Assembly (NCBI GenBank): GCA_902519845.1
Contig: CABYLQ010000001.1
Span: forward strand, 1-64,000
DNA: 64,000 nucleotides
Reading direction: 5' to 3'
Source: an uncultured Candidatus Actinomarina sp.
Lineage (GTDB): Bacteria > Actinomycetota > Acidimicrobiia > Actinomarinales > Actinomarinaceae
Position 1 is the first letter of the stretch; every line of letters begins with the position of its first letter. The notes under the pieces were generated by a model. It did not search any database. It was not told the DNA's origin and saw only the letters and a list, made by a program, of their open reading frames with translations. Shown here piece by piece: positions 34,568 to 43,124 of this stretch. Made by a program: the position numbers and the translations under genes.

Positions 34568-35770
34568 ATGCCAATTGGCAAAGCAGTTATTAGTCAATCA
34601 GGAGGTCCAACAGCTGTTATTAATAGATCATTGGTTGGTTTTATCAAGGAAGCTACAAATCAAGAATATGAAGAAATTCTTGGAGCAAGACATGGTCTAG
34701 CCGGCATGTTATCTGAAGACTTTGTTGACTTATCTAAACTCTCAGACTCACAACTTTACGGAATAGCTAAAACCCCCGCAGCAGCTTTAGGTTCTGTCAG
34801 AAAAAAACCTACAGAAAAAGATATTGAAAAACTAATTTCAATATTTGAAAAACAAAATATAAGATACTTTTTTTATATTGGTGGAAACGACTCTGCAGAA
34901 ACAGCAAATTTAGTTTCAGAGGGGGCGAAACAAATCGGATATGAGATGAAAGCATTTCATATCCCAAAAACAATTGACAACGACCTCTTAGAAACTGACC
35001 ATTGTCCGGGATATGGATCTGCAGCGAGGTTTGTTGCTCATGCATTTCAAGGGGACGATGCAGACAATAGAAGTCTTAAAGGAATAAAAATTAATGTGCT
35101 GATGGGTAGACATGCAGGATGGTTAACTGCAGCAAGTACTCTTGGGAAGTCGAGTGAAGAAGATGGACCTCACCTTGTTTATGTTCCAGAAAAAGTCTTC
35201 AATATTGAAGAATTTTTAAAAGACGTCAAAGAAGTTTATGAGTCACTTGGAAGGTGTGTTGTTGCAGTTTCGGAAGGAATCCATAACAAAGATGGAGATT
35301 ATTTTCTTCAGACATATGCTAGCGATACTGGATCTGGGTTAGCAGGAAAGACTGACAGTCACGGAAACATTCAACTATCTGGGTCTGGAGCATTAGGAGA
35401 TACTTTAACGAATGTTGTGTCAGAATATATACATGGTGCAAGGGTAAGGGCAGATACTTTTGGATATCTTCAAAGATCTTTTTTGGCAGATATTTCCGAA
35501 GTAGACGCTGAAGAAGCTGAGAGAGTTGGAAGACATTCGGTTATAGCATCATTAGAGCTACAAAGTGGTTCCGTTATATTAAAGAGACAATTATCAGAAA
35601 TCTATTACTGCGACGTAGACGTTGTTGATCTACATAAAGTTGCTAAAAATACAAAAGACATGCCAGAAGAATTTTTAGACAATGAGAAACCATATGTAAC
35701 AAATGAATTTTTTAAATACGCAATGCCATTAACTGGTGGCATAGAACCAAAAACTCAGATATTTGTTTAA
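34568..35770 (+). CDS. pfp: 6-Phosphofructokinase, pyrophosphate-dependent type
   Basis: Interconverts fructose 6-phosphate and fructose 1,6-bisphosphate. Motifs are ISQSGGPTAVINRSL at the N-terminus, IGGNDSAETANL near 105 and the catalytic PKTIDNDL near 137, then MGRHAGWLTA. The Asp in GGND and the Lys in PKTIDND are the residues that favour pyrophosphate over ATP in this family. 400 residues fits the PPi-type. It is cotranscribed with the DUF2090 aldolase, so the two may carry out consecutive, reversible glycolytic steps. Confidence 0.88.
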   Translation: MPIGKAVISQSGGPTAVINRSLVGFIKEATNQEYEEILGARHGLAGMLSEDFVDLSKLSDSQLYGIAKTPAAALGSVRKKPTEKDIEKLISIFEKQNIRYFFYIGGNDSAETANLVSEGAKQIGYEMKAFHIPKTIDNDLLETDHCPGYGSAARFVAHAFQGDDADNRSLKGIKINVLMGRHAGWLTAASTLGKSSEEDGPHLVYVPEKVFNIEEFLKDVKEVYESLGRCVVAVSEGIHNKDGDYFLQTYASDTGSGLAGKTDSHGNIQLSGSGALGDTLTNVVSEYIHGARVRADTFGYLQRSFLADISEVDAEEAERVGRHSVIASLELQSGSVILKRQLSEIYYCDVDVVDLHKVAKNTKDMPEEFLDNEKPYVTNEFFKYAMPLTGGIEPKTQIFV

Positions 35771-35808
35771 ATTTAAAATAACTAAATTAGAACTAATATT
35801 GATAAAAA

Positions 35809-36315
35809 ATGAAAAAAATAAATATATTAATTTTTATTACATTTTTAGGCTTTTGTTCATCTCCTAGCGAGGAAGGGATCGTCTCTATTTCAGATAATAC
35901 AACCCCAACTCTAACCATAACTGAAGAAGATTATCCAAAAGTTTTAACAGATTGTTTAAATAACGAAAAAGGCTATAACATAATAACTCCTTTTGACATA
36001 AATGACTTGAAAACAACAATAAGCCAACTAAGTAAAAGCAAAGAAGAACAACTGCGACTTGATGAAGACATTGATTACTGTATAACCAAATACAACTTGT
36101 GGGTTGAACTTGATAGTGAAAACCCAGAAGAACTTGCAAAGATATTTGATGAAAATCTTGAATTAGCTAAATGTCTAAGAGAAAAGGGCTTGAAGATTTC
36201 TGACCCAACTCAGGACACGCCCAAGCTTGATCTAAGTGGTTTGGCAGAGTCAAAAGAAGAAATTGAGCCATTACTAGAAGAATGTGGAATTTATAATGGG
36301 AAAAGTGAAAAGTAG
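35809..36315 (+). CDS. Cysteine-repeat lipoprotein 1
   Basis: 168 residues with a signal peptide ending in lipobox LGFC, so it should be lipid-anchored outside the cell. The mature part holds two repeats of about 60 residues, each with Cys-Leu near its start (LTDCLNNEKGY and LAKCLREKGLKISDP) and a second Cys about 30-40 residues later (IDYCITKYNL and EECGIYN). It belongs with three more such proteins nearby and resembles the actinobacterial CMRxxGxxxFPDP-type secreted proteins. The function is unknown; the association with a MacAB-like exporter is notable. Confidence 0.75.
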   Translation: MKKINILIFITFLGFCSSPSEEGIVSISDNTTPTLTITEEDYPKVLTDCLNNEKGYNIITPFDINDLKTTISQLSKSKEEQLRLDEDIDYCITKYNLWVELDSENPEELAKIFDENLELAKCLREKGLKISDPTQDTPKLDLSGLAESKEEIEPLLEECGIYNGKSEK

Positions 36316-36895
36316 AAACGTAATTTTAATAGGATTTTTATTACTTCTACAGGCTTGTTCAACAACAGAAGATCCAATAAGAGTTATTTCTACTCAAGAT
36401 TTAACTACTCAAACAACCTTAGTGACGGTCACAACTATTCAAGATGAGGTAGTTGATGATGAGATATCGATAGAAGACGCCCAACTTGTTCTAGCGAGAT
36501 GTTTAAGAGATAAAGGTTATGATGTTGATGATCCGAAAAATGACCAGGGATTAAGAACAATATTAACTCCAATCTTTATAAGTTTTAATGAAAGACAGAG
36601 ACAAGAATTATTTGAAAACATACAATTGTGCGCCGAAGAAAATGGAATACCCCTAGAAGGAAATAGTAATTTTGAAAACCCTGAAGACATTGCAGATAGG
36701 TTAGATACTGAACTTGAATTTGCTCAATGTTTAAGAGGGAAGGGTATTGAGGTATCAGACCCTACCGCAGACAAACCACTCCGGCAAATACTTATTGAGC
36801 TTGTTCAATCTGAAAAATATACCGGAGATCAAATAAGAGAAGCCGCTGGAGAATGCTTCGACGATCTAGGAATAGAACCACCTTCTGGCAGGTAA
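36296..36895 (+). CDS. Cysteine-repeat lipoprotein 2
   Basis: Lipoprotein with lipobox LLQAC and a Thr-rich linker, then two repeats: LARCLRDKGYDVDDP with CAEENGI, and FAQCLRGKGIEVSDP with CFDDLGI. Each repeat keeps two cysteines, so disulfides or a metal site are possible. It overlaps the end of lipoprotein 1 by 20 bases. ATG at 36296 is preferred over GTG at 36284 because it starts the basic signal-peptide region directly. Likely a duplicated gene of its neighbours. Confidence 0.75.
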   Translation: MGKVKSRNVILIGFLLLLQACSTTEDPIRVISTQDLTTQTTLVTVTTIQDEVVDDEISIEDAQLVLARCLRDKGYDVDDPKNDQGLRTILTPIFISFNERQRQELFENIQLCAEENGIPLEGNSNFENPEDIADRLDTELEFAQCLRGKGIEVSDPTADKPLRQILIELVQSEKYTGDQIREAAGECFDDLGIEPPSGR

Positions 36896-36919
36896 TTTAA
36901 AATACTTTATAATTCTTTT

Positions 36920-37516
36920 GTGTACAAAAAAGTAATTTTATTTTTAATATTTTTTTCATTTTGTTCCTTTTTTCAAAAAAATGACACAGCCGTAGTTTCA
37001 GTGGTTGATACCGATAAAGGGAAAGAGGCTATCGCTGCAGGATTAGAAATAGATGAAGAAAAAGAAACAATTGCAGACGAAGATGCACCGCTTGTATTAG
37101 TTCAATGTGCAAATGAAGCTGGCTATAAATTTAATGAACCAAAGAATTTTATAGATCTTTACACAACTATATCGACTTACTTTGAAACACTTACAGAACA
37201 AGAAGCCCAAGAGCTATGGAAAACCATCGAAGATTGTGCTCTGAAATATAATTTATGGGGAATTGCAGATGAAGCACAATTTGAAGATCCAATTCAGACT
37301 TCAAAAGAACTAGATAGAGGATTGTTTATTGCCAGTTGTTTTCGTGAACAAGGGTATGAAAAAGTCCCAGATCCAAATTACTTCAATAGGGAAGTAAACT
37401 TGGACGCCTACATTGATGAGAATTGGGAATTAAGAGAGGAAGACCCTATAGTACAGACATGGCAAGGCTGTGAAGACAAGCTACCAGAAGAATTGAAAGA
37501 AGAATGGGATGATTAA
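36920..37516 (+). CDS. Cysteine-repeat lipoprotein 3
   Basis: A third paralogue, with signal peptide and Cys in FFSFCSFF, then repeats VQCANEAGYKFNEP with DCALKYNLWG and ASCFREQGYEKVPDP with WQGCEDKL. The PDP and paired cysteines are kept although other positions have diverged. Start codon GTG at 36920, close after an AAAATACTTTATAAT promoter-like stretch. It is the last gene before the exporter genes. Confidence 0.73.
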   Translation: MYKKVILFLIFFSFCSFFQKNDTAVVSVVDTDKGKEAIAAGLEIDEEKETIADEDAPLVLVQCANEAGYKFNEPKNFIDLYTTISTYFETLTEQEAQELWKTIEDCALKYNLWGIADEAQFEDPIQTSKELDRGLFIASCFREQGYEKVPDPNYFNREVNLDAYIDENWELREEDPIVQTWQGCEDKLPEELKEEWDD

Positions 37517-37584
37517 AACTTACAATAAAAACATATCAGAAACACCCCAAATACAATAAAATACTTTAAGTAGAAATTAAAAAA

Positions 37585-39171
37585 ATGAAATTTAATATAT
37601 TTAAAAATCGAAACTTTTACATCTTGATTGTCTTACTAGTTATTGGATCAGCGGCTTATTATTTTGGCACTCAAAATACCGAGTCATCTTCTGTTAACAA
37701 AACGTTGCAACTTACAACTGTTCAGATTCAACAAGGTGATCTAGAAAAAAAGGAAGAGTACAACGGAACTTTAAGACAAACCAATAGCAAAATCTTAAAC
37801 AGTCCAATATCAGGAGTAGTAACCTTCATTCCGGAAGAGGGTACAATAATTCAATTTGGTGAAATACTTTTTGCCATAGACAACAAGCCTGTAATTTTAG
37901 TTGAAGGATCAGTGCCTTTTTATCGAACATTAGATTTGAATTCTGACCCTGGACCAGATATTTTACAGGTTGAACAGGCACTTATTTATTTGGGTTATGC
38001 AGCAGACAGTTTCGTTGCTGATGATATTTTTGACCAAACAACTTCAGATATGTTGAATAAACTCTATATAGATTACAAAATAGAGACAAAATCTGAAGTA
38101 ACCCCATCTGAACAAGTCGCAATAAATTTAAAACAAACAGAGGTTGAAAATATTGAGGACACAATTGATTCCGGTGGAACAACAATTACTGAAGTTAATG
38201 ATAAGAAAAAGAAATTAGACGATGCTAAAGAAGACGCAATAGAAGAAAATGCTGCATGGAAAGCAGCTGATACTGCAATTAAAGATGCTGAAGAAAGTTT
38301 AACGCTTTATAGAGATGAAACTAATCCAAAGACAAAAGAAAAAAAGGCAGACGGAACATTAGATGCTGCCATAGAAGACTTAGAGCAAACAATTGAAGAA
38401 CAGAAAAGAATTAAAGCTTTGGAAAAAGGAAAAGAATCAGGAATAGATGCAACAGAAGCACTCGCAATTGAAACTGCTCAGAAAGCTTATGATGATACCT
38501 TAAAAGAATATAACGAAGGTGTCGATCAAGTAGCTGAATTGGCAAAAGCAAAAGAAGAGCTTGAGGAGTTAAAATTAGCTTCTAGATCTGAAACATTTAG
38601 TCCTACAAACGCTTATGCATCGGAAACGCCAATTATTGTTGGTTCTTACATAAATAAAGTTGGATCAGCAGTTGTATTGAATTCCCAACTTTATAATATT
38701 TCATCAATAGGAATTGAAGTTGTTTTCCAAGTTGATGCATCAGATCAAGAGACCGTGGCACTTGGAGATAATGTTGAAATCGAGCTCCCAACAGACGAGA
38801 GAGTTCCTACAGTTATAACATTCATTGATCAGGTTGTTACACAAACTCAAACAGGTGATTTTATTGAAGTTATTCTTGAAGTGTTAAACCCAGAAGAGAT
38901 TGAAGCATATGATCAAGCTCCTGTAAAAGTTTTTGTAACGACTGAAATATCTCAAAATGTTTTGTATGTACCTGTAAATGCCTTGATTGCTTTAGCTGAA
39001 GGCGGTTATGCATTGGAAATTTATGATGGCGAAGTAGAAGGAAGCACATTTGAAGGAGAGTCGGGAGTAGATACAATCTATGTAGCAGTAGAGATAGGTG
39101 TGTTTACCGATGGTTTTGTTGAGGTTATAGGAAATATAGCAAAAGGACAGCTTGTAGTCGTACCAAGATGA
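37585..39171 (+). CDS. MacA/HlyD-like adaptor with peptidoglycan-binding domain
   Basis: Extracytoplasmic adaptor of a tripartite-like ABC exporter. A membrane helix at about 11-27 anchors it. Residues about 70-110 form the lipoyl-like part (SPISGVVTFIPEEGTII), about 120-155 a peptidoglycan-binding-1-like domain (ILQVEQALIYLGYAA), about 175-335 a long Glu/Lys-rich coiled coil, and the C-terminal part returns to the barrel domains. This plan is common in Actinobacteria, which lack an outer membrane. It overlaps the ATPase gene by four bases. Confidence 0.85.
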   Translation: MKFNIFKNRNFYILIVLLVIGSAAYYFGTQNTESSSVNKTLQLTTVQIQQGDLEKKEEYNGTLRQTNSKILNSPISGVVTFIPEEGTIIQFGEILFAIDNKPVILVEGSVPFYRTLDLNSDPGPDILQVEQALIYLGYAADSFVADDIFDQTTSDMLNKLYIDYKIETKSEVTPSEQVAINLKQTEVENIEDTIDSGGTTITEVNDKKKKLDDAKEDAIEENAAWKAADTAIKDAEESLTLYRDETNPKTKEKKADGTLDAAIEDLEQTIEEQKRIKALEKGKESGIDATEALAIETAQKAYDDTLKEYNEGVDQVAELAKAKEELEELKLASRSETFSPTNAYASETPIIVGSYINKVGSAVVLNSQLYNISSIGIEVVFQVDASDQETVALGDNVEIELPTDERVPTVITFIDQVVTQTQTGDFIEVILEVLNPEEIEAYDQAPVKVFVTTEISQNVLYVPVNALIALAEGGYALEIYDGEVEGSTFEGESGVDTIYVAVEIGVFTDGFVEVIGNIAKGQLVVVPR

Positions 39172-39851
39172 TAACTGATACGAAAACCGTAATTTCAATA
39201 AATAATATCTCAAAAACTTACGAAGGACCACCTCCCGTAAAAGCACTGGACGAAGTTTCACTAGAAGTAAACCAGGGAGATCTGGTTGCAATCGTTGGTC
39301 AATCAGGAAGTGGAAAATCAACTTTGTTAAACATGATTGGCTTACTTGATAGCGTAACCGCTGGTTCAATTCAAATAGAAGGAAAAGACATATCTGAATT
39401 ATCTGATAATGAACTCTCAAAATTTAGAGGTGAGAAGATTGGATTCATATTCCAAAGCTTTTTTCTCTTACCAGGTTTAAATGCACAAGAAAACGTCGCA
39501 GAAGGTCTTTTATACCAGGGTATTTCTAGAAGTGACAGGCTTCTTAAAGCAGGAGAGGTCCTTGAAAAAGTTGGGTTGGGAGATCGTCTTACTCATCTAC
39601 CAAAAGAACTTTCAGGTGGACAACAACAAAGAGTTGCAATTGCAAGAGCTCTGGTACAGGACCCGGCATTCGTTTTGGCAGATGAGCCAACAGGAAACTT
39701 AGATAAAGAATCTGGCATTAATATTTTAAATATTTTGAAGGATTTAAACAACCAAGGTAAAACAGTCATAATGATTACGCACAATCAAGAGCACGCAAGC
39801 ATGTTTAAAAAAGTCGTTGAGTTGGTTGATGGGAAAATTGTAAAACAATGA
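39168..39851 (+). CDS. MacB-type ABC transporter ATP-binding protein
   Basis: Energises the adjacent permease. Walker [10 protein letters not shown] is near residue 45, the signature [13 protein letters not shown] near 144, Walker [13 protein letters not shown] next, and the switch His in ITHN. 227 residues is normal for MacB/LolD ATPases. Four-base overlaps on both sides (adaptor and permease genes) make this a tight three-gene exporter operon. Confidence 0.93.
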   Translation: MITDTKTVISINNISKTYEGPPPVKALDEVSLEVNQGDLVAIVGQSGSGKSTLLNMIGLLDSVTAGSIQIEGKDISELSDNELSKFRGEKIGFIFQSFFLLPGLNAQENVAEGLLYQGISRSDRLLKAGEVLEKVGLGDRLTHLPKELSGGQQQRVAIARALVQDPAFVLADEPTGNLDKESGINILNILKDLNNQGKTVIMITHNQEHASMFKKVVELVDGKIVKQ

Positions 39852-41032
39852 AAAGAAAAAGATTAAGAACTCGAGATTTGTTTTTTGTTGCGCTTTACGG
39901 TGTTCGTGCAAGAAAAGGTAGAGCTACCCTGACATCAATTGGCATAGGCATTGGAATTGCAGCAATAGTTGCAGTTTCAGGTATTTCAGCATCAGGTAGA
40001 GCAGATCTATTATCAACTTTGGAGTCTCTAGGTACAAATCTAGTAAAAGCATCCCCTCAGGCTGGTTTTTTTGGAACCCAGGAAGAACTACCAAAGGGTG
40101 TTTTGGGTATGGTTGAAAGAATAGGTCCAGTTGAAGAAGTAACATCTACAACACAAACTGATTTACTTGTACGAAGAAGTAATTTTATTTCTGAATTTGA
40201 AGGTGGAGGAATATCAACAATAATTACTAGTTCAGAGCTTTTAGACGTAATAGGTGGAAATTTAATTGAAGGTAGATTTATAACTAATGACTTATCTGAT
40301 ATACCAGTAACTGTTTTAGGAAGCGTAACGGCACAAAGATTAGGTATAACTAATCTCTCAACACCGACCAAAATACTTATTGATAATGAATGGTTTGGAG
40401 TAGTTGGTTTACTAGAAGAGCTGAAGATACATCCTGACTTAGATAGATCAGTTTTTATTGGATATGGAGTAGCAAAAACTCTTTTTGATATTGACGAAGA
40501 GCCAACAACAATTTATTTAAGAGCAAATCCAACTTTTATAGAAGACGTAGTTGAAGTTCTAGCACCTTCTATGAATCCGGAAAACCCAGACCAAGTGGAA
40601 GTTACAAGGCCATCAGACGCACTTGAAGCTCAACAAGCTGCTGAGGAAGCATTTACAAATTTATTATTAGGTTTAGGCTCCGTAGCGCTTTTAGTTGGGG
40701 GTGTAGCAATAGCAAATGTTATGGTTATGTCTGTTCTTGAGCGAAGAATGGAAATAGGCGTTAGAAGATCAATAGGAGCAACAAGAAGAGAAATAAGGTA
40801 TCAGTTTCTACTTGAGAGTATCGTTTTGTCTGGAATTGGTGGCTTAGTAGGTGTTGGTTTAGGTGCTGTTATTACTTTGGCTTATACTAACTACACAAAT
40901 ATTGTATTCTCAATACCTGTATGGCAAATTTTAGGAGCAGTATTTTTAGCATTATTAATTGGAGCAATATCTGGAGTTTATCCAGCAATAAAAGCGTCAA
41001 AAATTCAACCAGCAGAGGCAGTAAGAAAGTAG
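39848..41032 (+). CDS. MacB-type ABC transporter permease
   Basis: 394-residue FtsX-type permease with one N-terminal helix (about 25-45), a MacB periplasmic-core domain, and three C-terminal helices (about 275-300, 325-350, 360-380). SIGIGIGIAAIVAV and VRRSIGATRREIRYQFL are family hallmarks. With the adaptor and ATPase it forms a MacAB-like exporter. The surrounding lipoproteins are candidate partners or cargo. Its 3' end overlaps the next reading frame. Confidence 0.92.
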   Translation: MKRKRLRTRDLFFVALYGVRARKGRATLTSIGIGIGIAAIVAVSGISASGRADLLSTLESLGTNLVKASPQAGFFGTQEELPKGVLGMVERIGPVEEVTSTTQTDLLVRRSNFISEFEGGGISTIITSSELLDVIGGNLIEGRFITNDLSDIPVTVLGSVTAQRLGITNLSTPTKILIDNEWFGVVGLLEELKIHPDLDRSVFIGYGVAKTLFDIDEEPTTIYLRANPTFIEDVVEVLAPSMNPENPDQVEVTRPSDALEAQQAAEEAFTNLLLGLGSVALLVGGVAIANVMVMSVLERRMEIGVRRSIGATRREIRYQFLLESIVLSGIGGLVGVGLGAVITLAYTNYTNIVFSIPVWQILGAVFLALLIGAISGVYPAIKASKIQPAEAVRK

Positions 41033-41553
41033 CACTTTTTACAATTGTTCTTGCTCTGAGTGCATGCACAATCGGTGAAGAAGAAACAAAAGGTGTTGTT
41101 TCTATTGATGAAAACACCGTTTCAACAACAATATTTGATGAGGTTACTTTCGAAGAAGGAGTCTTGGACTTTGCACAATGCATGAGAGAAGAGGGTATTA
41201 ATTTTCCAGATCCAACGTTTGATATAGACGGTAACCCTCAGTTTGATAATGTTGATGTAGAAAATGAAGAGGAATTCGAAGAAGCTTTTACTAATTGTGA
41301 AGATATTCTAAGAAATGCACTTCCAGAACAATTTGATTTAGATCCTGAGGTTGAAGCAGCACTAGTAGACGCATCTTTAGAGTTTTCTCAGTGCATGAGA
41401 GAGGAAGGAATTAGTAATTTTCCTGATCCAACACCTGGTGAATTTGGATTTTTTGCATTTAGAGACGCAGAAATAGAGTGGACTTCAGATGACGTTCAAG
41501 AAGCATTTGAGATTTGCCAACCGGAAAACCCTTTAGAAAATTTAGATGAATAA
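40921..41553 (+). CDS. Cysteine-repeat lipoprotein 4 (start uncertain)
   Basis: The mature protein is clear: a signal segment KKVALFTIVLALSAC with lipobox, then repeats FAQCMREEGINFPDP and FSQCMREEGISNFPDP, each followed by a second Cys. These are the best copies of the CMRxxG-PDP motif in the window. The only ATG in frame, at 40921, lies 100 bases inside the permease gene and would add 34 residues before the signal peptide. No ATG, GTG or TTG lies next to the signal segment (about 41020). A non-standard start, frameshift or coupling from the permease is possible. Confidence 0.7.
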   Translation: MANFRSSIFSIINWSNIWSLSSNKSVKNSTSRGSKKVALFTIVLALSACTIGEEETKGVVSIDENTVSTTIFDEVTFEEGVLDFAQCMREEGINFPDPTFDIDGNPQFDNVDVENEEEFEEAFTNCEDILRNALPEQFDLDPEVEAALVDASLEFSQCMREEGISNFPDPTPGEFGFFAFRDAEIEWTSDDVQEAFEICQPENPLENLDE

Positions 41554-41571
41554 ACAGAGTAGTATTAAATA

Positions 41572-42510
41572 ATGTCAGAACCTATGAAAAGCAGTATGTT
41601 TACGAGTTCTAATTTATTAATTAAGTTTGTGGTTGCTGCAGCTTTGGTCTCAGGAGTTGCATATACTGTTTATGTCTCAATTAGTGATGGAAATATTTCT
41701 TCAGATGAAATTAATACAATTTTTGATCAGGCATTACAAAAAGATCCTGAGCTTGTAACTACATTGTGTGAAGAAAATTTAAATGAATCTGCAGCAGTTC
41801 AAGCATTTCTCCAAAACAATAGTGATTCAAGCATTACTGTTGACAATGATGTACTAGATACTGTTGAGGATAGATGTAATGAACTATTGGCTACAACCCC
41901 CTCTAGTTCTCTAGGCGCTACGTCAACTTCATCTTCAACAACAGTATCTTCAAATGAAACAACTTCAGATGAAGTTATTGACTTTGATGAATTGTTTTAT
42001 GAAGAATATTTTAATGTGAAATGGCATTGGGATGTCATTTATTGGGATATAGCAACCGATGAAATTGTTACTCCTTATTATCAGGAAATTTTTCCAGTTA
42101 TTTATATAGATGAGGATTCAAAAGAATATCAAATTATCACCAAAGCATTTCAATTATGGGACGATGCATTTGACACTGTCTCTTTTGAAAAAGATGATTC
42201 AGGCTCTCCAAATGCACAACAAATAACAATAGGTCTTGTTAATGACATACCAGATGAATATGGTTTATTTGAAATTGAATGGGATGAGAACAATGAGATA
42301 ATTAAAGCCTCAATAATAATTGAAAAAGATCTCGATGAATACTTTTTAACAGCAGTCCTTCATGAGATAGGTAATGTTCTAGGCCTTGGAGACATACGTA
42401 CGAGAGGCGATTTACAAAGCATTATGGAGGATCCATATGATGAGATTTTTAACGATGATAAATTATGGGAATTTGATATCAAAATGATAAAACAGCTTTA
42501 TGAAGAATAA
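41572..42510 (+). CDS. Degenerate metzincin-like membrane-anchored protein
   Basis: 312 residues with a membrane helix at about 12-35 and a Ser/Thr-rich linker (about 115-140). The C-terminal domain looks like a matrixin-type protease, but the zinc motif HExGHxxGxxH reads HEIGNVLGLGD: the catalytic Glu and first His remain, the second His is Asn and the third ligand is Asp. A later IMEDPYD resembles the Met-turn. It may bind metal differently or be inactive. It follows the lipoprotein/exporter cluster by 18 bases and is probably part of it. Confidence 0.7.
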   Translation: MSEPMKSSMFTSSNLLIKFVVAAALVSGVAYTVYVSISDGNISSDEINTIFDQALQKDPELVTTLCEENLNESAAVQAFLQNNSDSSITVDNDVLDTVEDRCNELLATTPSSSLGATSTSSSTTVSSNETTSDEVIDFDELFYEEYFNVKWHWDVIYWDIATDEIVTPYYQEIFPVIYIDEDSKEYQIITKAFQLWDDAFDTVSFEKDDSGSPNAQQITIGLVNDIPDEYGLFEIEWDENNEIIKASIIIEKDLDEYFLTAVLHEIGNVLGLGDIRTRGDLQSIMEDPYDEIFNDDKLWEFDIKMIKQLYEE

Positions 42511-42524
42511 TTTTTATTCTTTTT
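42503..42524 (+). terminator. Weak intrinsic terminator
   Basis: AAGAATAA and TTATTCTT form an 8-bp stem around a TTT loop, followed by TTT. It overlaps the stop codon of the metzincin-like gene. The stem has only one G-C pair, so it is weak, but it sits where the plus-strand cluster ends before convergent genes. Confidence 0.4.
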
Positions 42525-42557
42525 GTTGAAAAGATTTATACCAAAAGCTTATAAAGA

Positions 42558-43022
42558 TTAAATACCTGAATCAAAATACATAGGAGGACTCACGCCTATT
42601 GTTTGCCAACACATCCCACTACTAAACTCACATTCATCAAGTACAAATACCCAAGTAACAATAAAATACTCATTTTTGTTATTTAAGATTTTTATTTCGT
42701 AGTGGACTGTTTCACTATCTTTTTGGATAGTCTCATATGAATAATCAGTTAAATCGATTATTGAATTATATGGATCAGAGGTAAGCATCAATTTGAATCT
42801 GTCAATTGGACCTGTTACTTCTTTATTATCTTCATGAGCGTTGTTCCAAATAATTTCTACAGATTTATCTGGATCTTTAGAAAAGTTTTGGTAACTTTCC
42901 ATAATTTCAACCAATATCTCTTCTGGCTCTCTTATTTCTACAGATTTAACCTCAGGTTCTAATTGATTGCAACTAATAAAGAGAAGGCAAATTATAAAAA
43001 ATTTTAAACTTTTTCTAACCAC
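42558..43022 (-). CDS. Lipoprotein, DUF4864-like
   Basis: 154 residues with a signal peptide ending LLFISC, so predicted to be lipid-anchored. The mature part contains GPIDRFKLMLTSDPYNSI and ends near CWQTIGVSPP, a pattern that recalls DUF4864; this match is from memory and tentative. The start is GTG at 43022, overlapping the end of a micro-membrane-protein gene by eight bases, so it belongs to that operon. The function is unknown. Confidence 0.65.
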   Translation of the reverse strand: MVRKSLKFFIICLLFISCNQLEPEVKSVEIREPEEILVEIMESYQNFSKDPDKSVEIIWNNAHEDNKEVTGPIDRFKLMLTSDPYNSIIDLTDYSYETIQKDSETVHYEIKILNNKNEYFIVTWVFVLDECEFSSGMCWQTIGVSPPMYFDSGI

Positions 43023-43110
43023 GAAGTACTAAAGTTACCACCAAATAAAGATGCAATAAAAATGTTAGAAATATGAAAGACCAGAAAAGTCTTTTTTCTA
43101 ATTTGCTCAC
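43015..43110 (-). CDS. Micro-membrane protein B (31 residues)
   Basis: A GTG-started frame encodes a single hydrophobic helix after the polar start SKLEKRLFWSF, ending LYLVVTLVLRG. It is a clear paralogue of the protein encoded just upstream (xSxLEKRxFWSF and LHxYLV are shared). Its GTG overlaps the TGA of that gene (GTGA) and lies in the 3' arm of a hairpin. Its own end overlaps the GTG start of the DUF4864-like lipoprotein gene by eight bases. The function is unknown. Confidence 0.65.
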   Translation of the reverse strand: MSKLEKRLFWSFIFLTFLLHLYLVVTLVLRG

Positions 43111-43124
43111 AACGAGATTGTGAG
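43106..43124 (-). promoter_or_regulatory. Hairpin at the junction of two micro-protein genes
   Basis: CTCACAA (43106-43112) and TTGTGAG (43118-43124) are perfect inverted repeats around a five-base loop. In the minus-strand mRNA the 3' arm contains the stop of the first micro-gene and the GTG of the second, so the second start would be hidden until translation of the first opens the stem. Confidence 0.6.

Noticed and set aside
38992-39420. 142-codon minus-strand frame across the MacA-MacB junction
   Set aside because: Antisense to two clear genes; Leu/Gln-rich composition comes from the opposite strand.
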